Origin: Orychophragmus violaceus
Taxonomy: Eukaryota > Streptophyta > Magnoliopsida > Brassicales > Brassicaceae
Direction of reading: 5' to 3'
Assembly (NCBI GenBank): GCA_030180135.1
Contig: CM058231.1
Coordinates: forward strand, 22,571,034-22,635,033
Length of the DNA stretch: 64,000 nt
The position numbers and the translations under genes are program-made. Below, one piece after another: positions 43,985 through 54,748 of this stretch (position 1 is its first letter; each line of letters starts with the position of its first letter). The notes under the pieces were generated by a model that saw nothing but the letters and a program-made list of their open reading frames with translations, was not told the origin of the DNA and did no database searches.

Positions 43985-44657
43985 TGTTGGAATTGTGTCC
44001 AGTAATCTCGGTACTGTCTCTAGAAAGTAAGAGTATGTCAATGATCAGACATAAGTCATATAATACTGGGGGTCATGATGGCTTGCTAGAGTCCGCTCAT
44101 GATCTATAAGTCTTGGACTTATTGCCTTTATTATATGATCCCATATGGGTCACACGCCTAAGCTAACAGGAAAATGTGTAGGAACGGTTTAGCAGAAGTA
44201 CAGTAAAAGTGCTAGGCATTTACTGTACTTAGAGAGAATAAAAGGTTTAGCCACTGTGCATCGATCGATGCATAAGGTGCAACGATCGATGCAGTGCGTA
44301 AACACCGACGAGTTAATTGGTATTTGGGCCAAATGGCCCAAACTGAACAGGACGAGTTTTGTGTCATAAAACTCGAGTTTCAGACTGATTAACCCTAAGA
44401 CCTGAGCCGTAAACTCTATCTCTCTGCGCCGAGTTCCCCTGGTGGTCTAGCAGCTGTTTCCTGTGAAAGCGTGTGTGAACCTTTGGAGGATTCATCCCTC
44501 GGTGTTTCTCTGATCTCAGACATACCATCTTCTTCCGCTGCAATAACAGGTATAAGGTGAGATCATCATTTGTTTCTATTCTGAGAAGAACCTAGATCGC
44601 ATGTTTAGGATAATCTGAATCTGGAATTGAATCAGGATTCATCTAAACGTCCCAACA
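43985..44657 (+). repeat. Copia-2 3' LTR
   Basis: 673 bp; only one difference from the 5' LTR seen (AATTGAATC here, AATTAAATC in the 5' copy). Carries the same box pair at 44262/44283. Confidence 0.95.
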
Positions 44658-44697
44658 ATATCATGGCCTAAAACTAGTAAAAACCATGATATATCAA

Positions 44698-45636
44698 CTC
44701 CCCCACACTTAGCCTTTGCTTGCCCTCAAGCAAAACAGAGAACTAAAGCATGGTGAAGAGGTTTGAAAACTCTTCAGAAACTCATTTCATCTTAGAAGCT
44801 ACAATACTCAGATTCCCCTTAGTAAACCACTGAAAGAATCAATCACAGGATATCAAGACCAACATGTACTTCCCCCACACTTAGCAACTGTCCTAAGTAA
44901 ACTCCACAATCACATTCAAGCATTCAAATTCTCCCTACTGACTTCTGCAAGTATTTAAGTGCGGTCTCACCTAAGGAGTATCGATCAAAGGGCACATGGA
45001 TTCTTACCTCATCAGCTCTAGACCACCATACTATCTTTCTCTAGTCCCTTTCTTCTCTTTCCCTTCTTTAACAACTGATTTTTCCCCATTGGGTATCATT
45101 TTATTTTTTTATCAGTGTTCTTCCCGTTATGGGGTGTACTTTGGACACATTCCATGGATCACATGAGAGAAAATAGTGTTTGCTACCATTCCCATGACCA
45201 CTTCGGAGTTACTAACTCATCCTCAGTTTATTATCTTTTTTTTTTAACTTTATAGAAGGGGAGAAGGGAACTAAATAGGATAGGTTGACAGGCTGTGTCA
45301 GAACTAACAAGGGAATCCGACACAAAGTATACCAAGCCCTTAGGTGAGAAATCTAAGTCAGTATTAAATTGAAGTCAGTAAAAGGATCCTCTGATACCTG
45401 AAGTGATGTGGGTGTTCCCAGTAGGTTGATCTGTGATGGGGTTTTCTAATAGTCAGAGATAGATCCTGCAACTTCATCCCAATGGTTACTTAAGTTCATG
45501 CAAGTCTTGTAAATCTTCTCAGAAAATCATAGTTTCTTACTTAAACAATTTTGACTCAATAAAACAAAATTTTTGAAAAACGGACTGACTCTTAAGAAAC
45601 AGAAAACAAAAGTCAGTAGCACCTCCCCCACACTTA
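44698..45636 (-). other. Athila-1 3' region with three polypurine tracts
   Basis: Minus strand AAGTGTGGGGGAG occurs next to the 3' LTR (about 44711-44698) and again at about 44883-44871 and 45636-45623. The copy next to the LTR is the functional position. Extra internal copies are known in Athila-type elements. No ORF is seen in 44697-45700. Confidence 0.7.
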
Positions 45637-45739
45637 AGACACACTGTCCCCAGTAGTGTCAAGCGAAGGATTGGTAAAAAGAAAGAAAAATTGTTAAAGT
45701 TCTGTTGAGTTCTGTCGGGTTTACCTCTGTCGCTCAGGC

Positions 45740-45890
45740 ATCGATCGTTGCACTAAGTGCATCGACCGTTACTTGGCGATTTTCGTGTATGGTCGATCGT
45801 TGCTCCGAACTGCAACGATCGCTGCAATGCGATTCTGATCGTGTTGTGACGATCGACACAGAAGTGCGTCGATCGACGCACTGCGAATTC
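45740..45890. repeat. Three CGATCG box pairs 3' of the Athila-1 protease ORF
   Basis: Core starts at 45742/45763 and two further pairs at about 45800 and 45850, each 20-22 bp apart. They lie between the conserved GGGAGGCAACCCA motif and the 3' region, as in Athila-2 at 58695-58890. Confidence 0.8.
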
Positions 45891-45986
45891 ATCCGAGACC
45901 TGCAATCAAAAACTCACCAGAAACAAAAACAAACGTAAAATCCTAACAAAACACCAAAAATTAAGTAGAAAACACCAGTACCTAAT

Positions 45987-46016
45987 GGTGGGTTGCCTCC
46001 CACCCAGCGCTTGTTT
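45987..46016 (-). other. Athila-conserved GCGCTGGGTGGGAGGCAACC motif
   Basis: Minus strand AAACAAGCGCTGGGTGGGAG followed by GCAACCCACC, just after the gag/protease stop. This motif usually follows pol in Athila elements, so its position right after the protease shows that pol is missing rather than moved. It also occurs at 58555-58586 in Athila-2. Confidence 0.75.
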
Positions 46017-46050
46017 AAGGTCAATAGCTTGACCGGACGGACAAGAATTT

Positions 46051-47586
46051 TCAGGCACTAAGAGAACCTGACAGAGACCTTTTATGTCTCTGTTCAAGTC
46101 TCCTCATCCAAGGTGGAGAATAGGCTGTTGCAGAATGCTCATGTCCAAGAAAAGATGGAGTAAAATGTGCTCCAGGATCTAGAATCACAGTGTTATCCGG
46201 CTGCTCATCATCTGCATCCATGATTGTGAATGTCTGCCCATCTATCAGTGGCTTTCGCAGCTTCTCCATCTCATATCGCAGCTGCTCATCTCCTAGGTGG
46301 AGGTCTATTAGACTCTGTCTAACATCAATCAAAGCTCCTGCTGTAGCCAAGAATGGTCTTCCAAGCAGCAATGCTTCATCAGGATCGCAGTCGTACTTAA
46401 GCACAAGGAAGTCTGTCGGAACTAAGTAGTTTCCAACTCTCACTGGTATGTCCTTCAAGAGTCCTTCCGGAACTCGTATAGACTGATCAACTAGGACAAG
46501 AGAGGTCCTAGTGGGAGAAAAATCCAGCATTCCCAGCTTCTCTGCCACAAAATAAGGCATCATACTTCCAGCAGCTCCTAGATCACAAAGAGAGCGTCTA
46601 AAACTATCCTCAAAGATAGAACAATCAAGCAAAAAGACTCCAGGGTCTGGCAGCTTCTTCGGGATCTTTGTCAGCAGAACATCACTTATATGTTGAGGAA
46701 CTACAATCACCCAGTCTCTCAGCTCTTCATCTAGAGGCAGCATCTTGTTCAAATACCTCTGCACACATGGATGATAAGGTGGATCATCAGAAGATGGAAT
46801 TTCTTCCAATTCTTCACCAATTTCCTCTAGCTTCTTAAGCTCTTCAATTTCCTGCTTAATCACCTCAGATACTGAGGAGTGTTGTCTAACAATCCGCGCA
46901 TAAATCTCCTGTTGAGAGATCTCAAAAACTCCAGGGAATAGGCGATCAAGCTCCAAGTCAGCATCTATGCCATTATCATCCGACAGTTCTGTCTGTTCAC
47001 GACCTGCAACGATCGATGCTAGGTGTGTGTCGATCGTTGAAATGCTGCAGTTTCCACCCGAGACTTTTTCACAAAAATCCGAGATTTCTTCTTCCTTCAC
47101 CAATTCAGCTGTACTTAGCTCAAATTTTTCACCTAGGTGAGATCCATCATTAATGCACACAGACCAGGCTTTAATATGAGTGTCTGCTACTCCTTTTCCC
47201 TTCATAGAGCTGGAAATCTGACTCACCTGAGTATCTAACTGCTTCATGTGAGTGTTCAGCGTCTCAAACTTTCCATTAAGGTTCTCATAGACAGCATCTA
47301 TCTTCTTGTTGCTTTCCACAGTACTCTTGGTCTGACTCTCCATTAGTTGTTCAAACATTGCTTCCACCCTACTCTCATGAGCTGTAGGTGCAGGAGGAGT
47401 CTGATAAGATGTAGATCCATAGGTTCTCTGAGCACCTTGTCCAAAGGGCTTCTGAAAACCACTAGTCTGTCCAAAAGAGTTTTGATTGCCTGTGAAGGCA
47501 CTCTTTTGTCCTTGGTTGAAGAATCTGTTACCCTGCTGATTACCAAATCTGTTACCTTGGAAACCAGATCCTCCAATGTAATTCAC
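46051..47586 (-). CDS. Athila-1 Gag C-terminus and protease (511 aa)
   Basis: Starts MNYIGGSGFQGNRFGNQQGN (Gly/Asn/Gln-rich), then a coiled coil (about 75-135), an acidic region and a retropepsin-like domain: RSLCDLGAAGSMMPYFVAEKLG with Asp at about 335, FLVLKYDCDPDEALLLGRPFLATA at about 390. The active-site triad reads DLG in place of DTG, which is normal for Athila. The protein ends with a tail LDPGAHFTPSFLG, AYSPPWMRRL, SLSGSLSA and a stop that is conserved in Athila-2. A box pair (47010/47031) lies inside the coding sequence. The frame upstream is broken, so it is separated from the N-terminal Gag. Confidence 0.8.
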   Translation of the reverse strand: MNYIGGSGFQGNRFGNQQGNRFFNQGQKSAFTGNQNSFGQTSGFQKPFGQGAQRTYGSTSYQTPPAPTAHESRVEAMFEQLMESQTKSTVESNKKIDAVYENLNGKFETLNTHMKQLDTQVSQISSSMKGKGVADTHIKAWSVCINDGSHLGEKFELSTAELVKEEEISDFCEKVSGGNCSISTIDTHLASIVAGREQTELSDDNGIDADLELDRLFPGVFEISQQEIYARIVRQHSSVSEVIKQEIEELKKLEEIGEELEEIPSSDDPPYHPCVQRYLNKMLPLDEELRDWVIVVPQHISDVLLTKIPKKLPDPGVFLLDCSIFEDSFRRSLCDLGAAGSMMPYFVAEKLGMLDFSPTRTSLVLVDQSIRVPEGLLKDIPVRVGNYLVPTDFLVLKYDCDPDEALLLGRPFLATAGALIDVRQSLIDLHLGDEQLRYEMEKLRKPLIDGQTFTIMDADDEQPDNTVILDPGAHFTPSFLGHEHSATAYSPPWMRRLEQRHKRSLSGSLSA

Positions 47587-47702
47587 ATCTTCTTCCTGAG
47601 TGTCCTCCTCAGTCTGAATTACCTCAACATCTTAAGCAAAATGGACAACCTTCTTATTAGTCAGGAGATTGTAGATTGTGTCCATCCTAGATCTCAATTC
47701 AG

Positions 47703-48710
47703 TCACTCTGTATTCTCTACACTTCCACCAGATTTCTTCCTCCTCTCATCCATAGTCTTGCAACTGTTGCTGCCAACTAGGTTCTCAATCAACTGCTTAG
47801 CTTGTGTAGGAGTCCTGGTGTTGAAGTTTGCATTACTGGAGTTATCCAGTGCAGACTGATATGGCAGATCTATTCCTCTGAAAAAGATACCAAGTAACTG
47901 CACTTCAGTGAATCCATGGTGTGGGCAGTTACGCTGGTACTTCTTAAATCTCATCCAGGCAGCTTTCAAAGGCTCCACAGCTCCTTGGGAAAGTGTGAGA
48001 ATATCCTGTCTGGACTGATCTGAACGCGCATCATCATAGAAATGACGTAGGAACTCACTCTTCAGGTCTACCCAAGTAGTAAACTGTCCAGGTGGCAGTT
48101 GCTTTAGCCATGCAGCAGCGTCTCCAGCGAGACTGTAGGGAAAGAGCTTAAGGAACAGATAATCCTGGCAAACTCCATCATACTTCATGCCATTGATTAT
48201 GTCCTCAAACGAATCAATGTGGTCCATAGGCTGCTCTGTTGGATGTCCATGAAATGCATTCTGTCTTATCATCGAGTAGTAGATGGTTTTGACCTCAAAA
48301 TCATTCCTCTCAAAAGCAGGAAGCACTAAAGCTGACCGGTTTCTATGAAACTCATCCGGTCTGTTGTAGTCAGCTAAAGTCCTCTCATGGACAACCAACT
48401 GTCTACCTTGGGCCTGTCCTTGACCCTGGTTCTGCTCCTGTTGCTGTTGCTCAGGAGGATCAGGGATGACATTCCCTTCAGCATCAACCCTTTGCCCAGC
48501 AGCATTGTACGTGTTGTTATCTCGGCCCCTTAGGGTACCTTCAGCATCTGGTATCAAGATCAGACGTTCTCGTACCATTCTTTCTCTCTTTTCTCTTCTG
48601 ATAGTTCTTTCTAGACGTCCAAGTTCTTTAAGATCGAGATTAACTAAGTCCAAGTTCGGATTACTTCTAGTTTTCTGCGTCTGCATAAACTGTCTGTAAT
48701 CGTCGGGCAA
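47703..48710 (-). CDS. Athila-1 Gag N-terminal part (335 aa)
   Basis: Starts MPDDYRQFMQTQKTRSNPNL; a charged RRE/K-rich segment and a Gln-rich linker are followed by a retrotransposon Gag domain: TLADYNRPDEFHRNRSALV, FPYSLAGDAAAWLKQLPPG, WVDLKSEFLRHFYDDAR, GFTEVQLLGIFFRGIDLPYQ. It ends ...SGGSVENTE*. The true continuation (TELRSRMDTIYNLL) is in another frame, so there is a frameshift near 47705 and a TAA further on before VEVIQTEED. It is a near-intact Gag separated from the protease by these lesions. Confidence 0.8.
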   Translation of the reverse strand: MPDDYRQFMQTQKTRSNPNLDLVNLDLKELGRLERTIRREKRERMVRERLILIPDAEGTLRGRDNNTYNAAGQRVDAEGNVIPDPPEQQQQEQNQGQGQAQGRQLVVHERTLADYNRPDEFHRNRSALVLPAFERNDFEVKTIYYSMIRQNAFHGHPTEQPMDHIDSFEDIINGMKYDGVCQDYLFLKLFPYSLAGDAAAWLKQLPPGQFTTWVDLKSEFLRHFYDDARSDQSRQDILTLSQGAVEPLKAAWMRFKKYQRNCPHHGFTEVQLLGIFFRGIDLPYQSALDNSSNANFNTRTPTQAKQLIENLVGSNSCKTMDERRKKSGGSVENTE

Positions 48711-48800
48711 CGATCGATGCTATCAGTGCAATGATCGTTTCAATCTCTGAATCGCCTAGTGACGATCGATGCTAAGAATGCAACGATCGACGCAATGCGA
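48705..48800. repeat. CGATCG box pairs in the Athila-1 leader
   Basis: Two pairs (cores at 48711/48732 and about 48765/48786) between gag start and PBS; the leader position corresponds to 54664-54745 in Athila-2. Confidence 0.8.
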
Positions 48801-48929
48801 TATTGGTACCTGCGACAGAGAGAAATCAGAGAAAATCAGTAACTAAAAAAAAATTCAAAAGCAAAAACGAAAAGAAAACGAAAAATCCTAGTAAAACCCT
48901 AAGTTCGGTCCTATCGAAGACTCTAAGAG

Positions 48930-48947
48930 TCCCCGGCAACGGCGCCA
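48930..48947 (-). other. Athila-1 primer binding site
   Basis: Minus strand TGGCGCCGTTGCCGGGGA, complementary to the 3' end of tRNA-Asp, the PBS of Athila elements. Confidence 0.9.
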
Positions 48948-49313
48948 AAAGCGTAATGTAAAACGTATCTAAAAACTCAATAATATAGGTCTAATCTCGG
49001 CCAGGGGCTTCTTTGTAAATATCAGAAACTTCTGGATCAAAGTGCAATATCTTGACTCTTCATAAACCGCCGAGTTTTGGCCCATCTCGCTGGTGCAACG
49101 ACCGTTGCAGGTGTGCAACGATCGACGCATTCCTCTGTTTCGGACAGTGAACTCTATCTCTCGGCCAATCACTCCAAAAATCTCCAAAATGCTCCATTAT
49201 CTCCAATTCAGCTCCAAACCTGATTATACCTGTAAAAGACTCTAAAAGAACACAAAAGACACTAAAACACACTTATATCATGGCCTAAAACTAGTAAAAA
49301 CCATGATATATCA
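48948..49313 (-). repeat. Athila-1 5' LTR, about 830 bp shortened at the PBS side
   Basis: From TGATATATCATGG (49313) this LTR matches the 3' LTR, then jumps from ...ACATTACGCTTT directly to the PBS. The 3' LTR continues for another 830 bp (36609-35780). A CTTT/TTTT word at both breakpoints suggests a microhomology deletion after insertion or in the parent. Confidence 0.75.
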
Positions 49314-49318
49314 CTGTA

Positions 49319-50083
49319 GACGACAAAGACGACGAATAAAGTGTAGACAAGACGACAAACAAGCTGCCTACGCCAAGAAAAAGCGCCATAGAGCGGTGAC
49401 CGTCAGAAACACGAGAGAAGAGGCAAGGAGAACATGAAGAAACAGATACGAGCTCCGAAAGCTCATGCCTAAACTAAAGAACGAAGCGGAAAACCTCACC
49501 ACCAACGCTATTTTCGGTTCACCACCATCACCAGCACATGCCTAAATACAAAAGAGAACCCTACTCCTTCCTTGCTATATTCGGTCCACAAACTACCCCT
49601 CGGAAACCCCCTCTAGTAGCTCTGCCGCCGACCTCAAGCTAACATGATAAGGAAGAAGCCACCCAACAGAACATGAACCCAAAAAGCCTCCCCACCGCAA
49701 AACTCACCACACTCCACGATACCACTATAAGCCACCGTCGGAGATGCCATATAAACCGAGAACGAGGGTAGAGAGAGAAACATCCAGATCCGTCACAAGA
49801 GGATGCAGAGCAACCGAATCTGGTCCTCATCAGATTTGTGACTGCATGAGCACCACCGCTGGATATCCGCCGCCAAGCCATTGCATCATGACCATATACC
49901 ACACTTAGACACCAATCCAGAGAAGGAGAAGATCAGGCCAAAACTGCGGATGAATCACATGCTAGAATAGGGAAGAGAAAGAAGAGAAAACGAAAATAAG
50001 AAAATCACTCTTTAGCTATGAAAATATGATCACCGGAGAAGCAGATGAGGCGACAGTGGCGAAAGTTACAAAGAGTGGAGAGA
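49319..50083. other. Right flank of Athila-1, no gene seen
   Basis: Non-coding, continuous with 35647-35779 before insertion. On the minus strand it is T/G-rich and resembles a LINE or gene leader, but nothing can be named. Confidence 0.35.
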
Positions 50084-50460
50084 TGTTGGATATGGGTTTA
50101 GCACCCCATCCATAAACCCAATAAAATCTGCCACCTTATCGAAAACATTCTGGCCCAAAAACTAAAGCCCGGTAAGGAAACAACAGCCCAGAAGGAAGTT
50201 TGACCACTTTTACTATAAAGCTCTAGCTTTATTTATAAAGCGACGAACCCAAGCATTCTTTAGGTAGCTCGTCCATCGACGACCTCCCAGCTCGTCCATC
50301 GACAACCTCCTAGCTCGTAATCCTGTTTATTGTTCGGCTTCGACTTAATTATTAATAACATAGAGATTCCAACCTCACTTTTAATCTTTCTTACTTTGTC
50401 CATTCAGACTCTTTTGACCAAAACTCATACTCTCTCGGACTTGGTCGAAATCCCGTAACA
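50084..50460 (+). mobile_element. LTR of Tat element 3
   Basis: Starts TGTTGGATATGGGTTTAGCA and ends CCCGTAACA (377 bp). The first 30 bp resemble the Tat-2 LTR. Contains a duplicated phrase CTCGTCCATCGAC(G/A)ACCTCC at about 50268-50312. Confidence 0.75.
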
Positions 50461-50463
50461 ATA

Positions 50464-50483
50464 ATTGGCGTTGTCTGTGGGGA
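50464..50483 (+). other. Primer binding site of Tat element 3
   Basis: ATTGGCGTTGTCTGTGGGGA, three bases after the LTR end. Confidence 0.75.
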
Positions 50484-50518
50484 AAAGAAACTTCTCTACC
50501 CTATAGACGAGGTCAAAA

Positions 50519-52620
50519 ATGACAGGATCATCCTTGATCAGTGACAACCCCGTTTCGTCAGAACATCCTCAGAGCTCACTCCCTCAGAGCTCATCATTGT
50601 CGAGCGTCACCACCGAGTCATTAGCAACGACGATGCTGAGCTCATGTGCCCTGTTCATTGGAAACTTATCCAGTCCGACTCAGACGAAAAACATGATCAT
50701 GCGAGGACTCCTGACCTGCAACGACTCGGTGAGGTCAATAAAAGAGTACAAACGAAGAGCTGACACAAACCAGCGTTGGAAGCAAAGCGCGAACTATGAG
50801 CTCAGAAACGAAAATAAGATAGCATTCACCGAGGACGACGAGGAAGGATTATACAAATCGCACAAAGATCCGCTGGTCATCGAGGTACGCATAGGCAATT
50901 ATAAGGTAACTAGGTTCTTGATCGACATCGAAAGCATGGTCGACCTCATATACGAAGAAACCCTACAAAGAATGGAACTATGCGACTACGAGATAAAACA
51001 CTCAAAAAGGCCCTTGGCCGATTTCTTCGACGACACAACCACAACTATCGGTACGATTAAGCTGCCAGTTCGCGTTGACAAGACGACAATAGTAATAAAG
51101 TTCATCATCATCAAACGATTGGCCATATACAACGCCATCTTAAAAACGCCATCGATCCAGGCAATAAAGGCAGTTCCCTTGACCTACTACCAATGCGTCA
51201 AGTTTCCAACTCCAGACAGAACCTTAACACTCCGAGGTAGCCACGAAGTTTCAAGTACTTGTTTCCTCATCGAACATAAATTGCGTCAAAACTTCCGGGC
51301 ATGTTTAGTCTCCAAACCAAAAATAGAGCTACCACCACAGGACGGCCTTCAACGCGACACGATCGAACAAGTCAACATCGATATCAGTGACAACGATGCG
51401 TAGGAATATGCACGGAGCTGAGGAAGGATCTAAAGGACCGACTCGTCGATTTCCTCCGCCAAAATGCTTCGACTTTCGCCTGGTCAACCAGCAACATGAC
51501 AGGTATCGATCCTACGGTCGCCTGCCACAAGCTCCATGTCGATCTAGTGTTCAAACCTATCATGCAGAAAAGAAGAAAAATTGGCTCGGAGCGCTCCAAA
51601 GCAGTCATTGACGAAGTAGAATGGCTGTCCAAAGCGGGTTTGATAACCGAGGTGAAATATCCAGATTGGCTCGCCAACCCAGTGGTCGTTAAAAAGAAAA
51701 ATGGTAAGTTGCAAGTGTGCGTCGACTTCACCGACCTCAACACACTTGCCTAAAAGACAGCTTCCCACTGCCCCACATAGACTCGTCGAAGCCATGGTAG
51801 GCAATGAGCTCCTATCGTTCATGTATGAATTTTCGGATACAACCAGATAATGATGCATCCAGACGATCGCGAAAAGACGTCATTCATCACTGACAAGGAA
51901 CGTATTGTTACAAGGTAATTCCCTTCGGTCTCAAGAATGCCGGAGCAACATATCAAAGTCTAGTCAACAAGATGTTCTCTAATCAGCTCAGACAGACAAT
52001 GGAGGTGTACGTAGATGACATGTTGGTATAGTCGGCATCAGCCTATGACCACATCGCTCATCTGACTACCTGCTTCGACAGTCTGAATAAGTATAGAATG
52101 AAGCTTAACCCAGCCAAATATACATTCGACGTCACCTCGGGAGAGTTCCTTGGATACATAATCACGAAGAGAGGAATAATAGCAAATCCACAGAAGATCG
52201 CAACACTCAGCGGTCTCCCATCGCCAAAGAATACACGCGAAGTGCAAAGACTCACATGATGAATTGTTGCCTTGAGTCGGTTAATTATCAAATCGACGAA
52301 TAAATGCTTGCCCTTCTACCAATTTCTCTGAGGGAATAAGTAATTCGAGTAGGACGCCAAGTGTGAAGACGCCTATTAACAATTAAAGGAATATTTATCA
52401 ACACCTCCCGTCCTGGCCAAACCACAGAGCGAGGAAACTTTGTACCTCTACATATCAGTGTCGAGCTCGGCAGTAAGCGGCGTCCTCGTCAAAGAAGATA
52501 AATGCGACCAGAAACCAGTCTTTTATATCAGCAAAAGAAAGAAAAAGAAAAAGCTGCCTCTTCTTATGAGCCGAGGTTACTCTCAAGAATAAGTAAAGTT
52601 AACTATGGTCAGCTTGATCG
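50519..52620 (+). pseudogene. Tat element 3: decayed protease, reverse transcriptase and RNase H region
   Basis: The frame 50519-51403 (294 codons) has a retropepsin block, DPLVIEVRIGNYKVTRFLID followed by IES where the active DTG should be, so the catalytic motif is lost. RT begins at about 51496 (MTGIDPTVACHKLHVD, WLANPVVVKKKNGKLQVCVD) and continues over several stops through FGLKNAGATYQ, EVYVDDMLV (about 52004-52030) and FLGYIITKRGI; RNase H starts near 52420 (VLAKPQSEETLYLYISVS). Most of Gag appears missing: the protease frame starts only 36 bp after the PBS. Clearly dead. Confidence 0.8.
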
Positions 52621-53330
52621 CTCTTCGGAGGGTACGTAGACAGCCTTTTTTTCAAGGTTCAACTATTTCAATAAAAAATTTATAAAAATCTTCCTAAGTA
52701 CCCCTTCATACTTTACAATCATCGACATTTTGACCAAATGATCGATACAAACAACGTGTTACATAACATAGTGACCACGCGAGTCACGTCATCAAAATTG
52801 ATATCAGTATGGAATGACTTAAGCCGGTCCCAGTCCCACACAAGTCTTTAACCAAACAGATAAAAATAGGCTGAACATTCCTTCGCACTTCCAGTTCAAC
52901 CAAGACTTCCACAGGATAAGCCGAGCATGTACTTGTACCTAAAAACGATTACTTAATTACAGGATAATCTGAGCCGACAAGCCGAGCACGTACTTGCTTC
53001 TGATAAGAGAAACCTAACAAAAGTTAATGTAAAAATAAACGACAAGATAAGAATTTTCGGAAGCTCGGCCCTCCAAAAAAATGGACTCCTCATTACGAAG
53101 TCTCACAGCTTAGGTAGAAGAAATAACCCCCTCATTCGAACCATGCACGTCCCATACGGGGTGACCCGTCATCTAATTCTCTTTACGACCATGTTCGCTG
53201 AGAGGAGTAATCTGAAGATCCTTGTCGAATAGCTCGATATCTTCCATTGAATAAAGATCCTCTCTCAGGATCTTCTCTTCAGCAATCAATCGATCAATCT
53301 TGGATGTCGGAAATTCTAAGCCCATGTCAA
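52621..53330. other. Decayed 3' part of Tat element 3
   Basis: No ORF of note. A repeated phrase (ccgagca(t/c)gtacttg(t/c), about 52921 and 52983) is present. The Tat 3' LTR is not found before Athila-2 starts at 53331. Confidence 0.4.
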
Positions 53331-54515
53331 TGATATATCATGGTTTTACCTGTTTTAAGCCATGATATAAGTATATATTAGAGTATTTTGTAGTGCCTTT
53401 CGAGTCTTTTCAGGTGTTTATTAGGTCCATGCATGTTTGGAGGATTTTGGAAGACATTGGAGTATTTTGGGGAAGTTTTGGAGCTATAGCCGTAAGGAGA
53501 AGAAATCACTATCTCTGCTCGACTTGAGTGTCGATCGATGCTGCCTTGCATCGATCGATGCAGACCCGCGCCAGCGCATTAATGAAGAATTCAAGATTTT
53601 CAGTTTATGCCCGAGAAGTTCCAATATTTACATAAGAGACCCAAGATGTGATTATAAATTTATAATTAGGTTTTTGATGTTTTGTTTTGATTACACATTC
53701 ATACTTTTAGCTAGAGAAAGTTTTAGAGCTTTGGGGCTGATCATTCCTTGTACTGCTTTTTGGAGAAGATTTCGAACCCCTTTCATTCTCTACTTTCTCT
53801 TTAATGCAATTTATTCATATTATGATTTCTGTTTCATTGATCATGTCTGAGAAGATTCATTGTTAGGTTTAGGGATTCTCATAAGGGTTTTCATGACTTG
53901 CTGGATTAAATCAATCAGTTAGGATTCATAACTTGTTAGTTCTTCAACCTGAATTGTGCTTAATACTAGTTTCTAACTTGATCACTTAGAATCTGGATCT
54001 AGGGTTTATAAATTGACACGAAAGTGTAATTTAGAATCTGAACTATTTAGGTTGAGCAATTTAATTATCTGCAAAGAAATTTGGTTTAATTGAATTGTGA
54101 ACTAAGCGAACTTGCACCTAAGGCCAGTTTAATCTGTTAGGAATTGCAAAGAAGTTTGGATTTCTTGGGTTTAGACTTGGTGAATTCTCGCAACGAAAGT
54201 TGGTTAGTTATATATCTGTATTTGAGTTCTAGAACGGTTCTTAATTCAATCATGACTGATAATTGATCTGCTTGGCATGATTTTCTGAGAACTCCCTTGA
54301 CCTAGCGTTTTTTTTAGTATTTGATAAACAACCGAACTTGCTACTGATTTATTTGATGCATTAAGTTTACTATTCTTGATTCATATTGCCTAGCTTAACT
54401 CAACATTCTATAATATATCGTAAGATTTCTTGAGTCTCTGTGGTAGGACCCCTACATACTACATTTGCATGTGCACTTACAGTGCAACTTAGGGAATTAA
54501 ACTCTGAGCATATCA
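53331..54515 (+). repeat. Athila-2 5' LTR
   Basis: TGATATATCATGGTTTTACC ... GAGCATATCA, 1185 bp; complete TG...CA. One box pair (cores 53532/53552). Confidence 0.85.
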
Positions 54516-54521
54516 AGTTTT

Positions 54522-54539
54522 TGGCGCCGTTGCCGGAGA
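54522..54539 (+). other. Athila-2 primer binding site
   Basis: TGGCGCCGTTGCCGGAGA, one mismatch to the Athila-1 site; tRNA-Asp type. Confidence 0.9.
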
Positions 54540-54659
54540 CTCTTTTGAGTCTTCGATAGATTTGAGTTTAGAGTTTAGACTAGGTTTTCGTTTTTGTTTT
54601 TAATTACGAATTTCTGTTTTTCTTTCTGCTTTGCGTGTTTCAGGTTTGCGATTTTGACA

Positions 54660-54748
54660 CGTGCATCGATCGACGCTTCTGTGAATCAATCGACGCACTT
54701 TCAATACTGAATCGATCGATGCGGACCTGTGCATCGATCGACGCTTGA
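54660..54748 (+). repeat. CGATCG box pairs in the Athila-2 leader
   Basis: Two pairs with cores 20 and 22 bp apart, one of them with a degenerate second core (CAATCG). They run into the start of the gag frame at 54729. Confidence 0.8.

Larger units (their letters stand above)
36939..44657 (+). mobile_element. Copia-2: complete, very young Ty1/copia element
   Basis: 7719 bp, two 673 bp LTRs (36939-37611, 43985-44657) that differ at only one position by my reading, 5 bp duplication ATATC on both sides (36934-36938, 44658-44662), PBS and intact 1325-codon gag-pol. It sits in an Athila LTR that is itself young. It is the best candidate in the window for a currently mobile element. The protein is nearly the same as copia-1's, but the LTR differs in the middle. 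Confidence 0.97.
35780..44696 (-). repeat. Athila-1 3' LTR, split by copia-2
   Basis: Minus strand starts TGATATATCATGGTTTTTAC at 44696, is broken at the ATATC target (copia-2 lies at 36939-44657), resumes at 36938 and ends CTATCA at 35780. Joined length is about 1193 bp, like the 1185 bp LTR of Athila-2. A CGATCG box pair lies at 36759/36779. Confidence 0.85.
35780..49313 (-). mobile_element. Athila-1: gag-protease Athila-type (Ty3/gypsy) element without polymerase, split by copia-2
   Basis: Minus-strand element with a 5' LTR (49313-48948, shortened), tRNA-Asp type PBS, gag, a gag/protease ORF and several polypurine tracts. The 3' LTR is split by copia-2. Flanks CTGTG/CTGTA are a likely 5 bp duplication. 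Without copia-2 it is about 5.8 kb, roughly half a full Athila. No reverse transcriptase, RNase H or integrase can be found, so it must be mobilised in trans. The shared 330 bp of the LTRs differ by one substitution and one 1 bp indel, so it moved recently. Confidence 0.85.

Noticed and set aside
46051..48710. Possible host gene encoding a retropepsin-like protease (domesticated Gag-protease)
   Set aside because: It lies between LTRs, PBS and polypurine tracts of a young element; no sign of domestication.
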